Source of the DNA: Cellulomonas sp. RIT-PI-Y
GTDB taxonomy: Bacteria > Actinomycetota > Actinomycetes > Actinomycetales > Cellulomonadaceae
Direction: 5' to 3'
Assembly: GCF_025642745.1 (NCBI RefSeq)
Contig: NZ_JANZKP010000019.1
Location: 1-58,069, forward strand
Length of the DNA: 58,069 nt
In this document: positions 43,792 to 52,855 of the stretch, piece after piece
How the letters are laid out: the number at the start of each line of letters is the position of its first letter
Numbering within the stretch: the stretch's first letter is position 1
Translations under genes and position numbers: made by a program
The notes under the pieces: generated by a model
Told to the model about the DNA's origin: nothing
Database searches by the model: none
What the model saw: the letters and a program-made list of their open reading frames with translations, nothing else

Positions 43792-44613
43792 TCATCGCAG
43801 GTCCTGGGGGTCCACCGCGACCACGTCCCCGTAGTCGACGTTCTCCCCGGCCATCGCCCACACGAAGGAGTAGGCGCCGGTGGCGGCCGCGGTGTGGATC
43901 GACCACGGCGGGGACACCACGACGTCGCGGTCGTGCAGCAGCAGCTGGCGGGTGGCGGTCGGCTCGCCCATCAGGTGCACCAGCACGTCCGGGCCGAGGC
44001 CGTCGTAGAGGTAGATCTCGGTGCGCCGGGCGTGCACGTGCGGCGGCATCGTGTTCCACACGCTGCCGGGCTCCAGCGTCGTGATGCCCAGGACGAGCTG
44101 GTTGGACTCGATCCCGTCCGCGTGGACGTACTTGCGGATCGTGCGGTGGTTGGACCGCTCCGCGGAGCCGAGCACGACCGCCTCGACCTGGTCGCGCGAG
44201 GCGAGCGCGGCGGCGGTGCGACGGTGAGCGGGGGCCGACACCAGGTAGACCGTGCCGGTGCCGGAGACCGCGATGTCCCGGGTGCCGAGGGGCAGGTACA
44301 GCACGTCCTGCGGCCCGACCGGGAACGTCTCGCCGTCCGCCGTGACCTGCACCGGACCGGCGAGGCCGACCACGGCAAGCTCCCGGCGCTCCAGCAGGAA
44401 GGCGGCGGCGATCTCCTCGGGCGCGGTCAGGGCGACCGGGGCGCCACCGGTGACGGTCAGGCCGCCGACCAGCAGCCGGTCGTCGTGGGCATACCCCCAG
44501 GACACGGTGCCCTCGGTGAACAGGCCGGACAGCACGAAGCGGCTTCTCAGCTCCTCTCCGTCGAGGGCGCGGACGTCCTCGGGGTGCGTGCTCCACAGGC
44601 GGGCGACGGTCAT
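43792..44613 (-). CDS. kduI: 5-dehydro-4-deoxy-D-glucuronate isomerase
   Basis: KduI isomerises 5-keto-4-deoxyuronate, the spontaneous product of unsaturated uronate, to the substrate of KduD. The 273-residue protein is a double cupin. The zinc ligands are visible: two His and the Glu in MPPHVHARRTEIYLYDG near residue 195-205, and the His in PPWSIHTAAAT near residue 245. KYVHADGIESNQLVLGITTL is also typical. The ATG at 44613 has AAGGAG six bases upstream. It lies 10 bases after the FAH-family gene. Confidence 0.95.
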   Translation of the reverse strand: MTVARLWSTHPEDVRALDGEELRSRFVLSGLFTEGTVSWGYAHDDRLLVGGLTVTGGAPVALTAPEEIAAAFLLERRELAVVGLAGPVQVTADGETFPVGPQDVLYLPLGTRDIAVSGTGTVYLVSAPAHRRTAAALASRDQVEAVVLGSAERSNHRTIRKYVHADGIESNQLVLGITTLEPGSVWNTMPPHVHARRTEIYLYDGLGPDVLVHLMGEPTATRQLLLHDRDVVVSPPWSIHTAAATGAYSFVWAMAGENVDYGDVVAVDPQDLR

Positions 44614-44623
44614 GGCGTTCTCC

Positions 44624-45481
44624 TTACTCGGGTGCGACCACGGTGGACCGCAGGGTCCCGACGTGGCTGATGGTGATCTCGACGACGTCCCCCGGCCGCA
44701 GCCAGCGGGGGCCGCGGTCGAGGACGTGCGGGAGCTTCTGCGGCGTGCCGGTCGCGATGACGTCACCGGGTTCCAGGACGACCGCCCGGCTGAGGTACGC
44801 GACGATCCAGGCCACCGGGAAGACCAGGTCCCGGGTGGAGCCGCGCAGGGTGGTCTCGCCGTCGACCCGGGCCTCGACGGTGAGGTCGGCCAGGTCCGGG
44901 ATCTCGTCCGGGGTCACGACGGCCGGTCCGAGCGGGGCGAAGGTCGGGAAGGACTTGGCCAGCCCCCATTGACTGCCGTGGCGCTGCCAGTCGCGGGCGC
45001 TGACGTCGTTCAGCACCGTGTAGCCGCCGACGTGGTCGAGCGCCTCGGACTCGGCGACCCGGTGCGCACGGCGGCCGATGACCACCGCCAGCTCGGCCTC
45101 GTAGTCGACCTCGGCGGCGGCGACCGGGAGGATGATCGCGTCCTGCGGCCCGACCACCGCGGCGGCGGGCTTGGTGAACACGTCCGGGAACGCGGGATCG
45201 TCCTGGGTGGTGTGGCCGCGGTAGTTGTAGCCGATGCACCAGATCGCACCGGGACGCGGGACCGGGGCGAGCAGGCGCACGCCGGGCCACGGGAGGACGT
45301 GCGTGGGGTCCACGTCCTCCGTCGCCCTCCGGATCGCATGCCGGACGGCGCCCTCCGCGGCGAGCACCCCGACCACGGACTCGGGGGCTCCCGGGACGGC
45401 CCTGGCCAGGTCGAGGACGCCACCCGGGACGATGGCGCCCGCCCCACGCCGGCCGGGGGCGGTGAACTCCACCAGACGCAC
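44624..45481 (-). CDS. Fumarylacetoacetate hydrolase (FAH)-family protein
   Basis: The 285-residue protein has the FAH fold: IWCIGYNYRGHTTQDD, EVDYEAELAVVIGRRAHRV with the metal-binding Glu/Asp, YTVLNDVSARDWQ and VIATGTPQKL. The family includes hydrolases, hydratases and decarboxylases of 2,4-dioxo or 3-deoxy acids; L-2,4-diketo-3-deoxyrhamnonate hydrolase is one. Its place between GH88 and KduI suggests work on a 3-deoxy-2-keto acid derived from uronate, but the reaction cannot be named. The GTG at 45481 has only a weak ribosome-binding site. The gap to the GH88 gene is 10 bases. Confidence 0.85.
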   Translation of the reverse strand: MRLVEFTAPGRRGAGAIVPGGVLDLARAVPGAPESVVGVLAAEGAVRHAIRRATEDVDPTHVLPWPGVRLLAPVPRPGAIWCIGYNYRGHTTQDDPAFPDVFTKPAAAVVGPQDAIILPVAAAEVDYEAELAVVIGRRAHRVAESEALDHVGGYTVLNDVSARDWQRHGSQWGLAKSFPTFAPLGPAVVTPDEIPDLADLTVEARVDGETTLRGSTRDLVFPVAWIVAYLSRAVVLEPGDVIATGTPQKLPHVLDRGPRWLRPGDVVEITISHVGTLRSTVVAPE

Positions 45482-45491
45482 GGCGGCCCGC

Positions 45492-46715
45492 CTAGCGGTC
45501 CGCCGGCCGGGGCACGACGCCCCGGACCCACCACGGCGACTCCCACCCGGGCACCAGTCGGCGGGTCAGCGCCTCCAGGTAGTAGTAGTCGCCCCAGAGA
45601 TTGCCCTCGTCGACGCCGACGCCCTTGGGCATGTCGTACACCCCGTGCAGCAGCAGGGGCGCCCCCGGTCCGGCCTCCGGGCCGGGCGTGTAGGACGCCG
45701 CGAGGGAGTCGACCATCGCGGTCGCCGCCTCGCGGTACCGTACCGTCGCCACGGAGCCCTCGGTGTCCGTCGGCAGCAGCCGGGCCAGTTCGTCCAGGCC
45801 GCAGGCCGCGATCGCAGCCGAGGAGGAGTCGCGCTCGGCGGAGCTGCCCTCGGTGAGGACCAGGTCCCAGAACACCACCCGGTCGGCGGGCAGGTGCGCC
45901 AGGAAGTAGTCGGCGCACCGGCGCGAGGCGGCCAGGAACGAGGCGTCGCCGGTCTCCCGGTACGCCAGCGCGAAGCCGAAGATCCCCCACGCCTGGCCGC
46001 GTGCCCAGCAGGATCCGTCCGACAGCCCCTGTTCCGTCCCGCCGCGCAGCGGTTCCCCGGTCTCGGCGTCCCAGTAGAAGGTGTGGAAGGTGGTGTCGTC
46101 CGGCCGCAGGATGTGCTCCCGCAGCTGGGCCGTGTGCCGGTCGGCCGCCCGGGCGTAGCGGGGGTCGCCAGTCTCGGCGGTCGCCCAGCGCAGCAGCGGC
46201 ATGTTCATCAGGCTGTCGATGATCGTCCGGCCACGCTGGGCGGGGTCGGCCAGATCGCCCCACGCCTGCAGAATGCCGGCGGGCTCCAGGAACCGCCGCA
46301 TCAGGGCGTCGGCCGCCGCGAGCGCCGCGGTCCGCGCCCGGTCGTCCCCGGTGCGACGGACCGCCGTGACGCAGGACAGCGTGTAGAGGAAGCCGAGGTC
46401 GTGCGTGTCGATGTCGACCTCGCGTGCGACCCGGTCGGCGTAGGAGGCGACGTGCCCCGAGGCCGCGTCCAGGTAGCGCTGCTCGCCGGTCAGCTGGTGC
46501 GCGAGCCAGAGCTGACCGGGCCAGAAGCTGGTGGTCCAGCCGCGATTGGCCCCCTCCGGGAGGTCGGGCGTCGCCGGTCGCAGCGGGTACCGCCCGTCCC
46601 GGGTGGTGTCGTCCGGGTAGCGGTCGCCGAGGAACGCGAGGTTCGCGTCGACGGTGCGCAGGGCGGCGTCGACGGCGTCGTGCGTCGAGGACGCCAGGGC
46701 GTCGGTCGTCGTCAT
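45492..46715 (-). CDS. GH88 unsaturated glucuronyl hydrolase
   Basis: These enzymes hydrate the C4-C5 double bond of terminal unsaturated uronates made by polysaccharide lyases, so that the sugar is released. The 407-residue (alpha/alpha)6 barrel has both key aspartates: in DIDTHDLGFLYTLS (near residue 105) and in RTIIDSLMNMPLLRWA (near 165). GWTTSFWPGQLWLA, GCWARGQAW-like SCWARGQAWGIFGFA and GDYYYLEALTR are family motifs. No signal peptide, so the oligosaccharide is processed after import. The ATG at 46715 has TGGAG. It links the transporter to the KduI/KduD route. Confidence 0.94.
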   Translation of the reverse strand: MTTTDALASSTHDAVDAALRTVDANLAFLGDRYPDDTTRDGRYPLRPATPDLPEGANRGWTTSFWPGQLWLAHQLTGEQRYLDAASGHVASYADRVAREVDIDTHDLGFLYTLSCVTAVRRTGDDRARTAALAAADALMRRFLEPAGILQAWGDLADPAQRGRTIIDSLMNMPLLRWATAETGDPRYARAADRHTAQLREHILRPDDTTFHTFYWDAETGEPLRGGTEQGLSDGSCWARGQAWGIFGFALAYRETGDASFLAASRRCADYFLAHLPADRVVFWDLVLTEGSSAERDSSSAAIAACGLDELARLLPTDTEGSVATVRYREAATAMVDSLAASYTPGPEAGPGAPLLLHGVYDMPKGVGVDEGNLWGDYYYLEALTRRLVPGWESPWWVRGVVPRPADR

Positions 46716-46773
46716 GAGGTGTCACTCCAGGCTGGGGGCGTCTCAGCACGCCCGGTGGGAAAGGACGGCGGGG

Positions 46774-47439
46774 TCAGGCGGTCGCGAGCTCCGCGCGGAC
46801 GAAGGCCGGGCGCAGGCTGTGGCGGCAGTTCGCCCACACCGCGTACAGCAGCGGGGCGGCGACCAGGCCCAGGCCGAGTGCCGGCCGGGCCAGGACGAAG
46901 GCGGCGAGCAGCCCCAGGACGACCAGCGACGCCGCGGTCAGGTACCAGCGCCGCACGGCCAGGTAGGCGGACCAGAGCACCAGGTCGCGCAGCCGGGCCT
47001 CCGGTGCCTGCGCCAGCGCGACCACGGCGTGCACCCCGGTGGCCGCGACCAGCACGGCCGCGACGGCCAGCACCGGGATCGCGACCGCGCCGGCCGTGCT
47101 GCCGAACAGGGCACGCACGTCGACCACCAGGACGGTGAGCAGGGCCGTCGAGGCCGCCCCGACCCCGAGAGCCTTCCAGGCGGTCGCCCGCCACGCGCGG
47201 GCGAAGGTGCGCAGGACGCCGTCGTGGCGCTCCGCGAACACCGTGCAGACGGCGGTCAGGGCCGGGAAGGACAGCGGCGCCAGCACGATCAGCACCGGCC
47301 AGCTCCGCCGGAGGTCGGTCAGGACCAGTGCGGCCGTGAACGGTGCGGTGCCGAGCACGAGCAGGAAATTCGTCACCAGGATGCGGTACGCGCCGTCCAT
47401 CACCGTGGCCAGGGTGTCGTGGGAGATCCAGCGGTGCAT
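46774..47439 (-). CDS. YesL-like DUF624 membrane protein
   Basis: The 221-residue membrane protein has about five or six helices (for example YRILVTNFLLVLGTAPFTAA and ALTAVCTVFAERHDGV-like soluble links). DUF624 proteins are regularly encoded beside CUT1 sugar permeases, as with YesL in the Bacillus rhamnogalacturonan cluster. Their function is not known; a role in transporter assembly is a guess. The ATG at 47439 lies four bases after the permease stop. Order in the operon: permease, DUF624, GH88. Confidence 0.85.
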   Translation of the reverse strand: MHRWISHDTLATVMDGAYRILVTNFLLVLGTAPFTAALVLTDLRRSWPVLIVLAPLSFPALTAVCTVFAERHDGVLRTFARAWRATAWKALGVGAASTALLTVLVVDVRALFGSTAGAVAIPVLAVAAVLVAATGVHAVVALAQAPEARLRDLVLWSAYLAVRRWYLTAASLVVLGLLAAFVLARPALGLGLVAAPLLYAVWANCRHSLRPAFVRAELATA

Positions 47440-47443
47440 CGCC

Positions 47444-48337
47444 TCAGCCCTTCATCCCGGAGGTCGCGATGCCCTCGACGAAGTACCGCTGCCCGAGCAG
47501 GAAGATGATCGCGATCGGCAGCACCGACAACACCGAGCCGGTCATGATCAGCGCGTACTCGGCGTTGTACTGCGAGATGAAGGTCCGCAGTCCCAGCTGG
47601 ATCGTCCAGAGGTCCTTGTCCCGCAGGTACACCAGGGGTCCGAGGTAGTCGTTCCAGGTGTTGACGAAGGTCAGCAGGGTCAGGGACGCCAGGGCGGGGA
47701 CGGACAGCGGCAGCATGATCCGCCGCCAGATCCCGTACTCCGACAACCCGTCCAGCCGGGCCGCCTCGGACAGCTCCTCGGGGATGGTCTCGTAGAACTG
47801 CTTCATCAGGAACACGCCGAACGCGCCGAACGCCTGCAACGCGATGATCGACCACAGCGAGTTCGCCAGGTGGAGCTTCGAGAACAGGATGAACTGCGGG
47901 ATCATGTACGCCTGCCAGGGCACCGCGATCGTCCCGAGGTAGGTCAGGAACAGCGCGTCCCGGCCGGGGAACCGGGTCTTGGAGAACCCGTAGGCGGCGA
48001 AGGAGCCGGTGAGCACCTGCAGGAAGGTCACCACCACCGACAGGATCAGCGTGTTCTTCAGCCAGGTCGTCATGTCGGACCGGGTGAAGATGTCCACGTA
48101 GTTGTGCCACTGGAAGACCTCGGGCACCCACTGGATCGGCGCGGTGAAGACGGTGTTGTTCGTCTTCAGGGACGACATCACCATCCAGTAGAACGGCAGC
48201 AGCACCGCGGCCGAGGCGGCGATCAGCACCAGGTAGCCGAGGACGCGGCCGAGCACCGACAGCGGGCGGCTGCGCTCGGTCCGGGGAGGGCGCGAGCTCC
48301 GGGTCAGCGGAGCCGGCCGCAGGGTCGAGGTGGCCAT
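47444..48337 (-). CDS. CUT1 sugar ABC permease, MalG type
   Basis: The 297-residue permease has six helices and the EAA loop EELSEAARLDGLSEYGIWRR near residue 205. LLPFYWMVMSSLKTNNTVFT at the N-terminus and the ending FVEGIATSGMKG are standard for the MalG-like partner. The ATG at 48337 shares one base with the stop of the MalF-like gene (TGATG). Cargo is expected to be unsaturated uronate oligosaccharides, judged by the downstream enzymes. No ATPase gene is in the operon, so a shared MsiK-type ATPase is likely. Confidence 0.93.
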   Translation of the reverse strand: MATSTLRPAPLTRSSRPPRTERSRPLSVLGRVLGYLVLIAASAAVLLPFYWMVMSSLKTNNTVFTAPIQWVPEVFQWHNYVDIFTRSDMTTWLKNTLILSVVVTFLQVLTGSFAAYGFSKTRFPGRDALFLTYLGTIAVPWQAYMIPQFILFSKLHLANSLWSIIALQAFGAFGVFLMKQFYETIPEELSEAARLDGLSEYGIWRRIMLPLSVPALASLTLLTFVNTWNDYLGPLVYLRDKDLWTIQLGLRTFISQYNAEYALIMTGSVLSVLPIAIIFLLGQRYFVEGIATSGMKG

Positions 48338-49257
48338 CAGCGCTCCCTCCTCTTGTTGACGACGAACTGCAGGATCGTGATCGCGAGGCAGATCGCGAAC
48401 AGCACGATGGAGCTGGCCGAGGCGTAGCCGAACTGGTTCTCGACGAAGCCCTTCTGGTAGATGAACTGCGACAGCACCAGGGTCGACTGGCCCGGACCGC
48501 CGTTCGTCATCACCAGGATCAGGTCGAAGATCTTGAACGAGCCGATGGTCAGCAGGACCATCACCAGGAACGTCGTCGGTCGCAGCGACGGGATGGTCAC
48601 GTTCCGGAACCGCTGCCAGGCGTTCGCCCCGTCCACCCGGGCGGCCTCGTACAGCTCCGGCGGGATGGTCTGCAGGCCCGCGAGGAACAGCAGCATGTAA
48701 TAGCCCATCTCGCGCCAGGTGGCGACGATGATCACGGCCGGCATCGACCAGTCGGCCGAGGTGGTCCACCCGGGCGGGTCCTGCACGCCGAGGAAGCTGA
48801 GCAGCTGGTTGATCGGCCCGAACTCGGGGCTGAACAGCATGTTCCACACCACGGCGATCGCGACGATCGAGGTGATGTACGGGAAGAACGCCGCCGTGCG
48901 GAAGAACGCGACGCCGCGCAGCTTGCGGTTCAGCAGCAGCGCGAGACCGAGCGAGGCCGCCAGGGTCAGCGGGATGTGGAAGACCGTGTAGTAGACGGTG
49001 TTGGTCAGCGAGGTGTGGAAGGACGTGTCGCCGATCAGCCGGGTGAAGTTGTCCAGCCCGACCCACGGGGCGGTGCCGAACGCGTTCCAGCTGGTGAAGG
49101 CCAGGTAGAACAGCGCGATGACCGGCACGAGGGTCAGCACGGCGAAGCCGACGAAGTTCGGCAGGATGAAGCTCCAGCCGACCAGCGCGTTGCGGCGCCG
49201 GAGCCGGCCTCGGCGGCGGCGGGCCGCCTGGGTGGTGGCGATGGTCTGGGATGCCAT
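48337..49257 (-). CDS. CUT1 sugar ABC permease, MalF type
   Basis: The 306-residue permease begins with an Arg-rich cytoplasmic stretch, then WSFILPNFVGFAVLTLVPVI and FYLAFTSWNAFG, standard for the MalF-like group. The EAA loop is PPELYEAARVDGANAWQRFR near residue 215, followed by NGGPGQSTLVLSQFIYQKGF. The ATG at 49257 has GGAG about ten bases upstream. A 14-bp hairpin precedes it, after the binding-protein gene. Confidence 0.93.
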   Translation of the reverse strand: MASQTIATTQAARRRRGRLRRRNALVGWSFILPNFVGFAVLTLVPVIALFYLAFTSWNAFGTAPWVGLDNFTRLIGDTSFHTSLTNTVYYTVFHIPLTLAASLGLALLLNRKLRGVAFFRTAAFFPYITSIVAIAVVWNMLFSPEFGPINQLLSFLGVQDPPGWTTSADWSMPAVIIVATWREMGYYMLLFLAGLQTIPPELYEAARVDGANAWQRFRNVTIPSLRPTTFLVMVLLTIGSFKIFDLILVMTNGGPGQSTLVLSQFIYQKGFVENQFGYASASSIVLFAICLAITILQFVVNKRRER

Positions 49258-49290
49258 GTCTCGTCTTCTCCTGGGAGCGGATCCGGCCGG

Positions 49291-49328
49291 CTCCCGGTCG
49301 GCGCACCGCGTGGCGCGCCGACCGGGAG
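49291..49328 (-). terminator. Intercistronic hairpin after the sugar-binding-protein gene
   Basis: CTCCCGGTCGGCGC at 49291-49304 pairs perfectly (14 bp) with 49315-49328 around a ten-base loop, between the binding-protein and permease genes. It probably favours higher levels of the binding protein. Confidence 0.7.
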
Positions 49329-49338
49329 AACGGGCAGG

Positions 49339-50649
49339 TCAGCCGAGTCCGACCTCGGAGGCGACCCGGTCCTCGGCCTCGGAGATCCCGTCGGCCACCG
49401 ACGAGCTGCCGGACATGATCGCGGAGTGGGCGTCGTTGAGGATGCTCTGCACCGAGGCCGTCTCGGCCGCGACCGGGTTCTCCGGCCGGGTGTCATGGGT
49501 GGAGAACGCGAACTTCGACAGGTCGTCGGCGGGCATGCCGTCCAGGCCGAAGAACGTCTCGGTGACCGCGTCGTTGGTCAGCGCCGGGGTCACGCCGAGC
49601 TCGCTGAGCACGGTGGCCCCGCCCTCACCGGCCACCCAGGTCAGGAAGTCCTTGGCGGCGTCGAGCTTGGCGTCGTCGATCGCGGGGTTGATCCCGAACG
49701 CGGTCGGGTCGCCGAACGTGACCGGTGTGTTGTCGGTGCCGGTGGTGCTGTCGTCGAACTGCGGTGCCGGGGCGATGCCCCAGGAGAAGTCGTCGGCCTC
49801 GCCGTTCTCCTGCTGCGCGAGCAGCGTCCCGATGTACCAGGAGCCCATCGGCAGCATCGCGGCCTTCTGGGTGCCGAACTCGGCCTGGTAGGTCAGCGAG
49901 CTGGTGGTCACCGTGCCGTAGGTCTGCTGGGCCCCCGCGTCCTGCAGGTCGACCGAGCGCTGGTAGTACGGCTCGAGGTAGCTGTAGTCGCCGCTGAGCA
50001 GGTCCGCGTCCGGGGTCTGGGCGAGCGCGAAGCCCTGGACCAGCGACTGCCAGGAGTGCTGGTAGGTGCCCTTGGCGCCCTGGTCGCCCAGCCCCGCGGT
50101 GAGCGTCTCGGCGGCGTCGGCGTAGTCGTCCCAGGTCCAGGAGCCGTCCGGGTAGTCCACCCCGGCGGCGTCGAACAGGTCCTTGTTGTAGTAGAGCAGC
50201 CAGGAGTCCTGGCGGTACGGGATCGCCCAGGTCTTGCCGTCGATCTCGTAGCTGTCCACGCCGGACACGTCGCCGTCGAGCTCACCGGCCACGTCCGAGA
50301 CGTCCAGCAGCTGCCCGCCGGTCTGGAAGGTCCACAGCTTGTTGAGGTTCTTCAGGACGTACAGGTCCGGGGCGGTCCCGGCGGCCAGGTCGGAGATGAT
50401 CTGGGTGTCGTAGTCGTTGCCGTCGCGGTACTCGACGACCTCGACCGTGACGTCCGGGTTCTCCTCGTGATAGCCGTCGGCGAGCGCCTGGAACTCGGGG
50501 GTGGCGTTCAGGGCCCAGCCCGAGATCTTCAGCGTGACCGGGCCGGCCGAGCCGGAGTCGTCCGACCCGGCGTCCCCGCCACCACAGGCGGCGAGGGAGA
50601 GCGCCACCGCGGCGGCGACGCCGACAGCGGTCATCTGTGAGCGCTTCAT
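49339..50649 (-). CDS. Family 1 extracellular sugar-binding lipoprotein
   Basis: The 436-residue protein has a lipoprotein signal peptide (GVAAAVALSLAACGGGDAGS, lipobox LAAC) and SBP_bac_1 features: VTLKISGWALNATPEFQALA, YDTQIISDLAAGTAPDLYVL and WAIPYRQDSWLLYYNKDLFD. It should deliver oligosaccharides to the adjoining CUT1 permeases at the outer face of the membrane. The ATG at 50649 has AAGGAG five bases upstream. A hairpin separates it from the DUF2264 gene upstream. Confidence 0.93.
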   Translation of the reverse strand: MKRSQMTAVGVAAAVALSLAACGGGDAGSDDSGSAGPVTLKISGWALNATPEFQALADGYHEENPDVTVEVVEYRDGNDYDTQIISDLAAGTAPDLYVLKNLNKLWTFQTGGQLLDVSDVAGELDGDVSGVDSYEIDGKTWAIPYRQDSWLLYYNKDLFDAAGVDYPDGSWTWDDYADAAETLTAGLGDQGAKGTYQHSWQSLVQGFALAQTPDADLLSGDYSYLEPYYQRSVDLQDAGAQQTYGTVTTSSLTYQAEFGTQKAAMLPMGSWYIGTLLAQQENGEADDFSWGIAPAPQFDDSTTGTDNTPVTFGDPTAFGINPAIDDAKLDAAKDFLTWVAGEGGATVLSELGVTPALTNDAVTETFFGLDGMPADDLSKFAFSTHDTRPENPVAAETASVQSILNDAHSAIMSGSSSVADGISEAEDRVASEVGLG

Positions 50650-50667
50650 CGTTGCTCCTTCTCAGAT

Positions 50668-50691
50668 CCGGGTCCCACCGTTGGGACCCGG
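50668..50691 (-). terminator. Hairpin between the DUF2264 gene and the binding-protein gene
   Basis: CCGGGTCCCA at 50668-50677 pairs perfectly with TGGGACCCGG at 50682-50691 around a four-base loop. Only 18 bases lie between it and the next start codon, so there is no room for a separate promoter downstream. It is more likely a partial terminator or mRNA-stabilising element within one operon. Confidence 0.65.
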
Positions 50692-50740
50692 TCGGTGCCG
50701 GCGGGCCACGGTGACCGGCCGGGAAAAACGGGCAGAGCTG

Positions 50741-52720
50741 TCAGTCGTGCGGTGCGCGGGTCGCGACGACCGACCGGGTGCCGACCCCGTCGGGCCACCG
50801 GACCCGGACCTCGGTGGCACCCGGGACGTCCCGGACCTCGACCCGCACCGGATCGGCCGGGACGGCGGCGAGCCGGGACAGGGTCACCAGCACCGCGGAC
50901 CAGGTGCCGGTCGCCGCGGGCTGGTCGATCCACGGCACGTGCGCCGGGTCGCCGAGCGGGCTGGCGTCGGACCGCTGTCGCACACCGGACCGGGACGGTC
51001 CGCCCCGGATCACGGCCAGACCGGAGGTGAGCCCGCCCGCGGTGGCGTGCACGGTGGTGGCGGTGACGGCGCTCTCGGTGGTGGGGCCGACGACCGGCCA
51101 GCCGCCGTACCGCAGCCGCAGACCGGTGCGGGCGACCTCCTCCACCCGGACCAGCCGGAGCTCCCGGGGGCCGCGGGCCAGCGAGATCACCACCAGCGTC
51201 CCGGCGGGTTCGGCGTGGCCCGCCAGCCCGGAGCCGTGCTGCTCCTGGACCGCGTCCGGGACCAGCCAGTGCGTGCTCGACCGCGAGGCGGCGACGCCGA
51301 CCGTCCCGTCGTCCACCCGGCACTCCAGCGTCTCGAAGCCGGTGCGATGGCCGACCCGCCCGGCGGCGTCGACCAGCGTGACGACTCCGTCGAGCGGCTC
51401 GGTCCAGGCGGCCTCGTCCAGCAGCGGGGCGGTGGCGGTGGAGTAGCCGAGCGACGCGTAGAGCGGGGAGTCCCCGGTGGTCGCCCCCGGGACGGCGTGG
51501 TCCGTGCCGTGGTTGAGCACCCGCACGATCCCGTCCTCCCGGGTCCCGGCCACCACCCAGCCGGGAGCGCGGACCGCCCGCAGGGTGTCGGCGGACTCGA
51601 TCGGCAGCGGCTCCTCGGTCGCGGTCCAGACCGGGTGCTCGGCCGGCAGGGCGAGTCCCAGCAGGCCCTTGCTCGCCCAGTACGGGGATCCCGGCCCGGA
51701 GTAGGACTGCGCCAGGCGCGGCCAGGCGCCGTGCCAGCCGAGGGTGAGCAGTCCGCGCCGGTCGGGTGCCCCGGCCTCGGTGAAGTGCCGCATCACCCCG
51801 GAGGCGGCCCGGCGCAGGAGGCCCGGGGAGAGCGACGGCACCTGCGCCAGGGCTCCGACCCAGAACGGCGCGGCGGCCGCGAACCGGTACACCAGACTGC
51901 GGCCCTGGAGCAGCGGTGAGCCGTCCGCGCCGATCAGGTGCACGGCGTCGGCGAGGTAGCGGTCCAGCGCGGTGACGTCGGCGGCACGGGCGGCGGCCGG
52001 ACGCAGGTCGGTCGCACCGGCCATCCGCGCCCACAGGGTCGGGTAGAGGTGCAGGGCCCAGCCGACGTAGTGGTCGTAGGACCGCTCGGCGCCGTCGGAC
52101 AGCCAGCCGTCCGCGCGGGCGAAGGTGTCGTGGGTGGCCAGGTCCTCGGCGACGTCCTCCGCCGACCAGGGGCCGCCGACCGAGCGCAGGAAGGTCTGCA
52201 CCACCAGCCGGAACCAGACCCAGTTGATCCGGGGGTAGGTGGGGTCGCCGACCGCGGGGCTCAGGTAGTCGACGACCTGCTCCTGCACCCGGGGGGTCAG
52301 GCGGTCCCAGATCCACGGCCGGGTCAGGTCGAGCACCAGCGCGATCGAGGCGGCCTCCACCTTGGCCTGGGGGTGCTCGTCGAGCCGCACCCAGCGGTCG
52401 GCGGCGTGCGGATCGGTGCCGGCGGCGATCCCCTCGGCGTACCACTGCGCCAGGTGCGTGGGATCGGCTCCCCGCTCTCCGGCCAGGCGGAAGCCCGCGA
52501 GCAGGAAGGTCCGGGCGAAGCCCTCCAGTCCGTCGACGTCCCGGCCGTAGCCGCCGGCCGGACCGGGCGGGGTGATCCGGGCGTGGCCCTCGGAGGCGTA
52601 CGGACGCACCCCGGCGAGCAGACTGTCGGCGAGCGACAGCCAGGTCCCACGGGTCCAGCCGGTGTGCGGGGACTGCACACGCCGGTCGGAGGCGTCGGAT
52701 GCTGCTGCGGTTGCGGTCAC
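50741..52720 (-). CDS. DUF2264-family protein
   Basis: The 659-residue protein starts at the GTG at 52720; longer in-frame starts lie in promoter sequence. The N-terminal ~370 residues look like an alpha-helical toroid (LAGVRPYASEGHARITPPGP; GLEGFARTFLLAGFRLAGER; RINWVWFRLVVQTFLRSVGG; GAERSYDHYVGWALHLYPTL). The C-terminal ~280 residues are beta-rich. This layout resembles polysaccharide lyases and glucuronyl hydrolases in general shape. The family has no established activity that I know. It has no signal peptide, so a cytoplasmic role on imported oligosaccharide is expected. First gene of the uronate operon, facing the heparinase-family lyase. Confidence 0.85.
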   Translation of the reverse strand: MTATAAASDASDRRVQSPHTGWTRGTWLSLADSLLAGVRPYASEGHARITPPGPAGGYGRDVDGLEGFARTFLLAGFRLAGERGADPTHLAQWYAEGIAAGTDPHAADRWVRLDEHPQAKVEAASIALVLDLTRPWIWDRLTPRVQEQVVDYLSPAVGDPTYPRINWVWFRLVVQTFLRSVGGPWSAEDVAEDLATHDTFARADGWLSDGAERSYDHYVGWALHLYPTLWARMAGATDLRPAAARAADVTALDRYLADAVHLIGADGSPLLQGRSLVYRFAAAAPFWVGALAQVPSLSPGLLRRAASGVMRHFTEAGAPDRRGLLTLGWHGAWPRLAQSYSGPGSPYWASKGLLGLALPAEHPVWTATEEPLPIESADTLRAVRAPGWVVAGTREDGIVRVLNHGTDHAVPGATTGDSPLYASLGYSTATAPLLDEAAWTEPLDGVVTLVDAAGRVGHRTGFETLECRVDDGTVGVAASRSSTHWLVPDAVQEQHGSGLAGHAEPAGTLVVISLARGPRELRLVRVEEVARTGLRLRYGGWPVVGPTTESAVTATTVHATAGGLTSGLAVIRGGPSRSGVRQRSDASPLGDPAHVPWIDQPAATGTWSAVLVTLSRLAAVPADPVRVEVRDVPGATEVRVRWPDGVGTRSVVATRAPHD

Positions 52721-52809
52721 GGTGCTGGTCTTCTCCGTCGAAGCCGGTGCGGGACGGGACGGGATCGCGATCAGGTTGTGTCCTGGATCACTCGTCCTGG
52801 CAGGAGTTG

Positions 52810-52838
52810 AGTGAAGCGCCACGTTTCGAACATGTCAA
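52810..52838 (-). promoter_or_regulatory. Promoter of the leftward uronate operon
   Basis: A perfect TTGACA (minus strand, 52833-52838) and TTCACT (52810-52815) are separated by 17 bases. Transcription would start near 52803, giving a leader of about 80 bases before the DUF2264 start codon. Confidence 0.6.
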
Positions 52839-52855
52839 GCGTCTAAGCGAACTTT

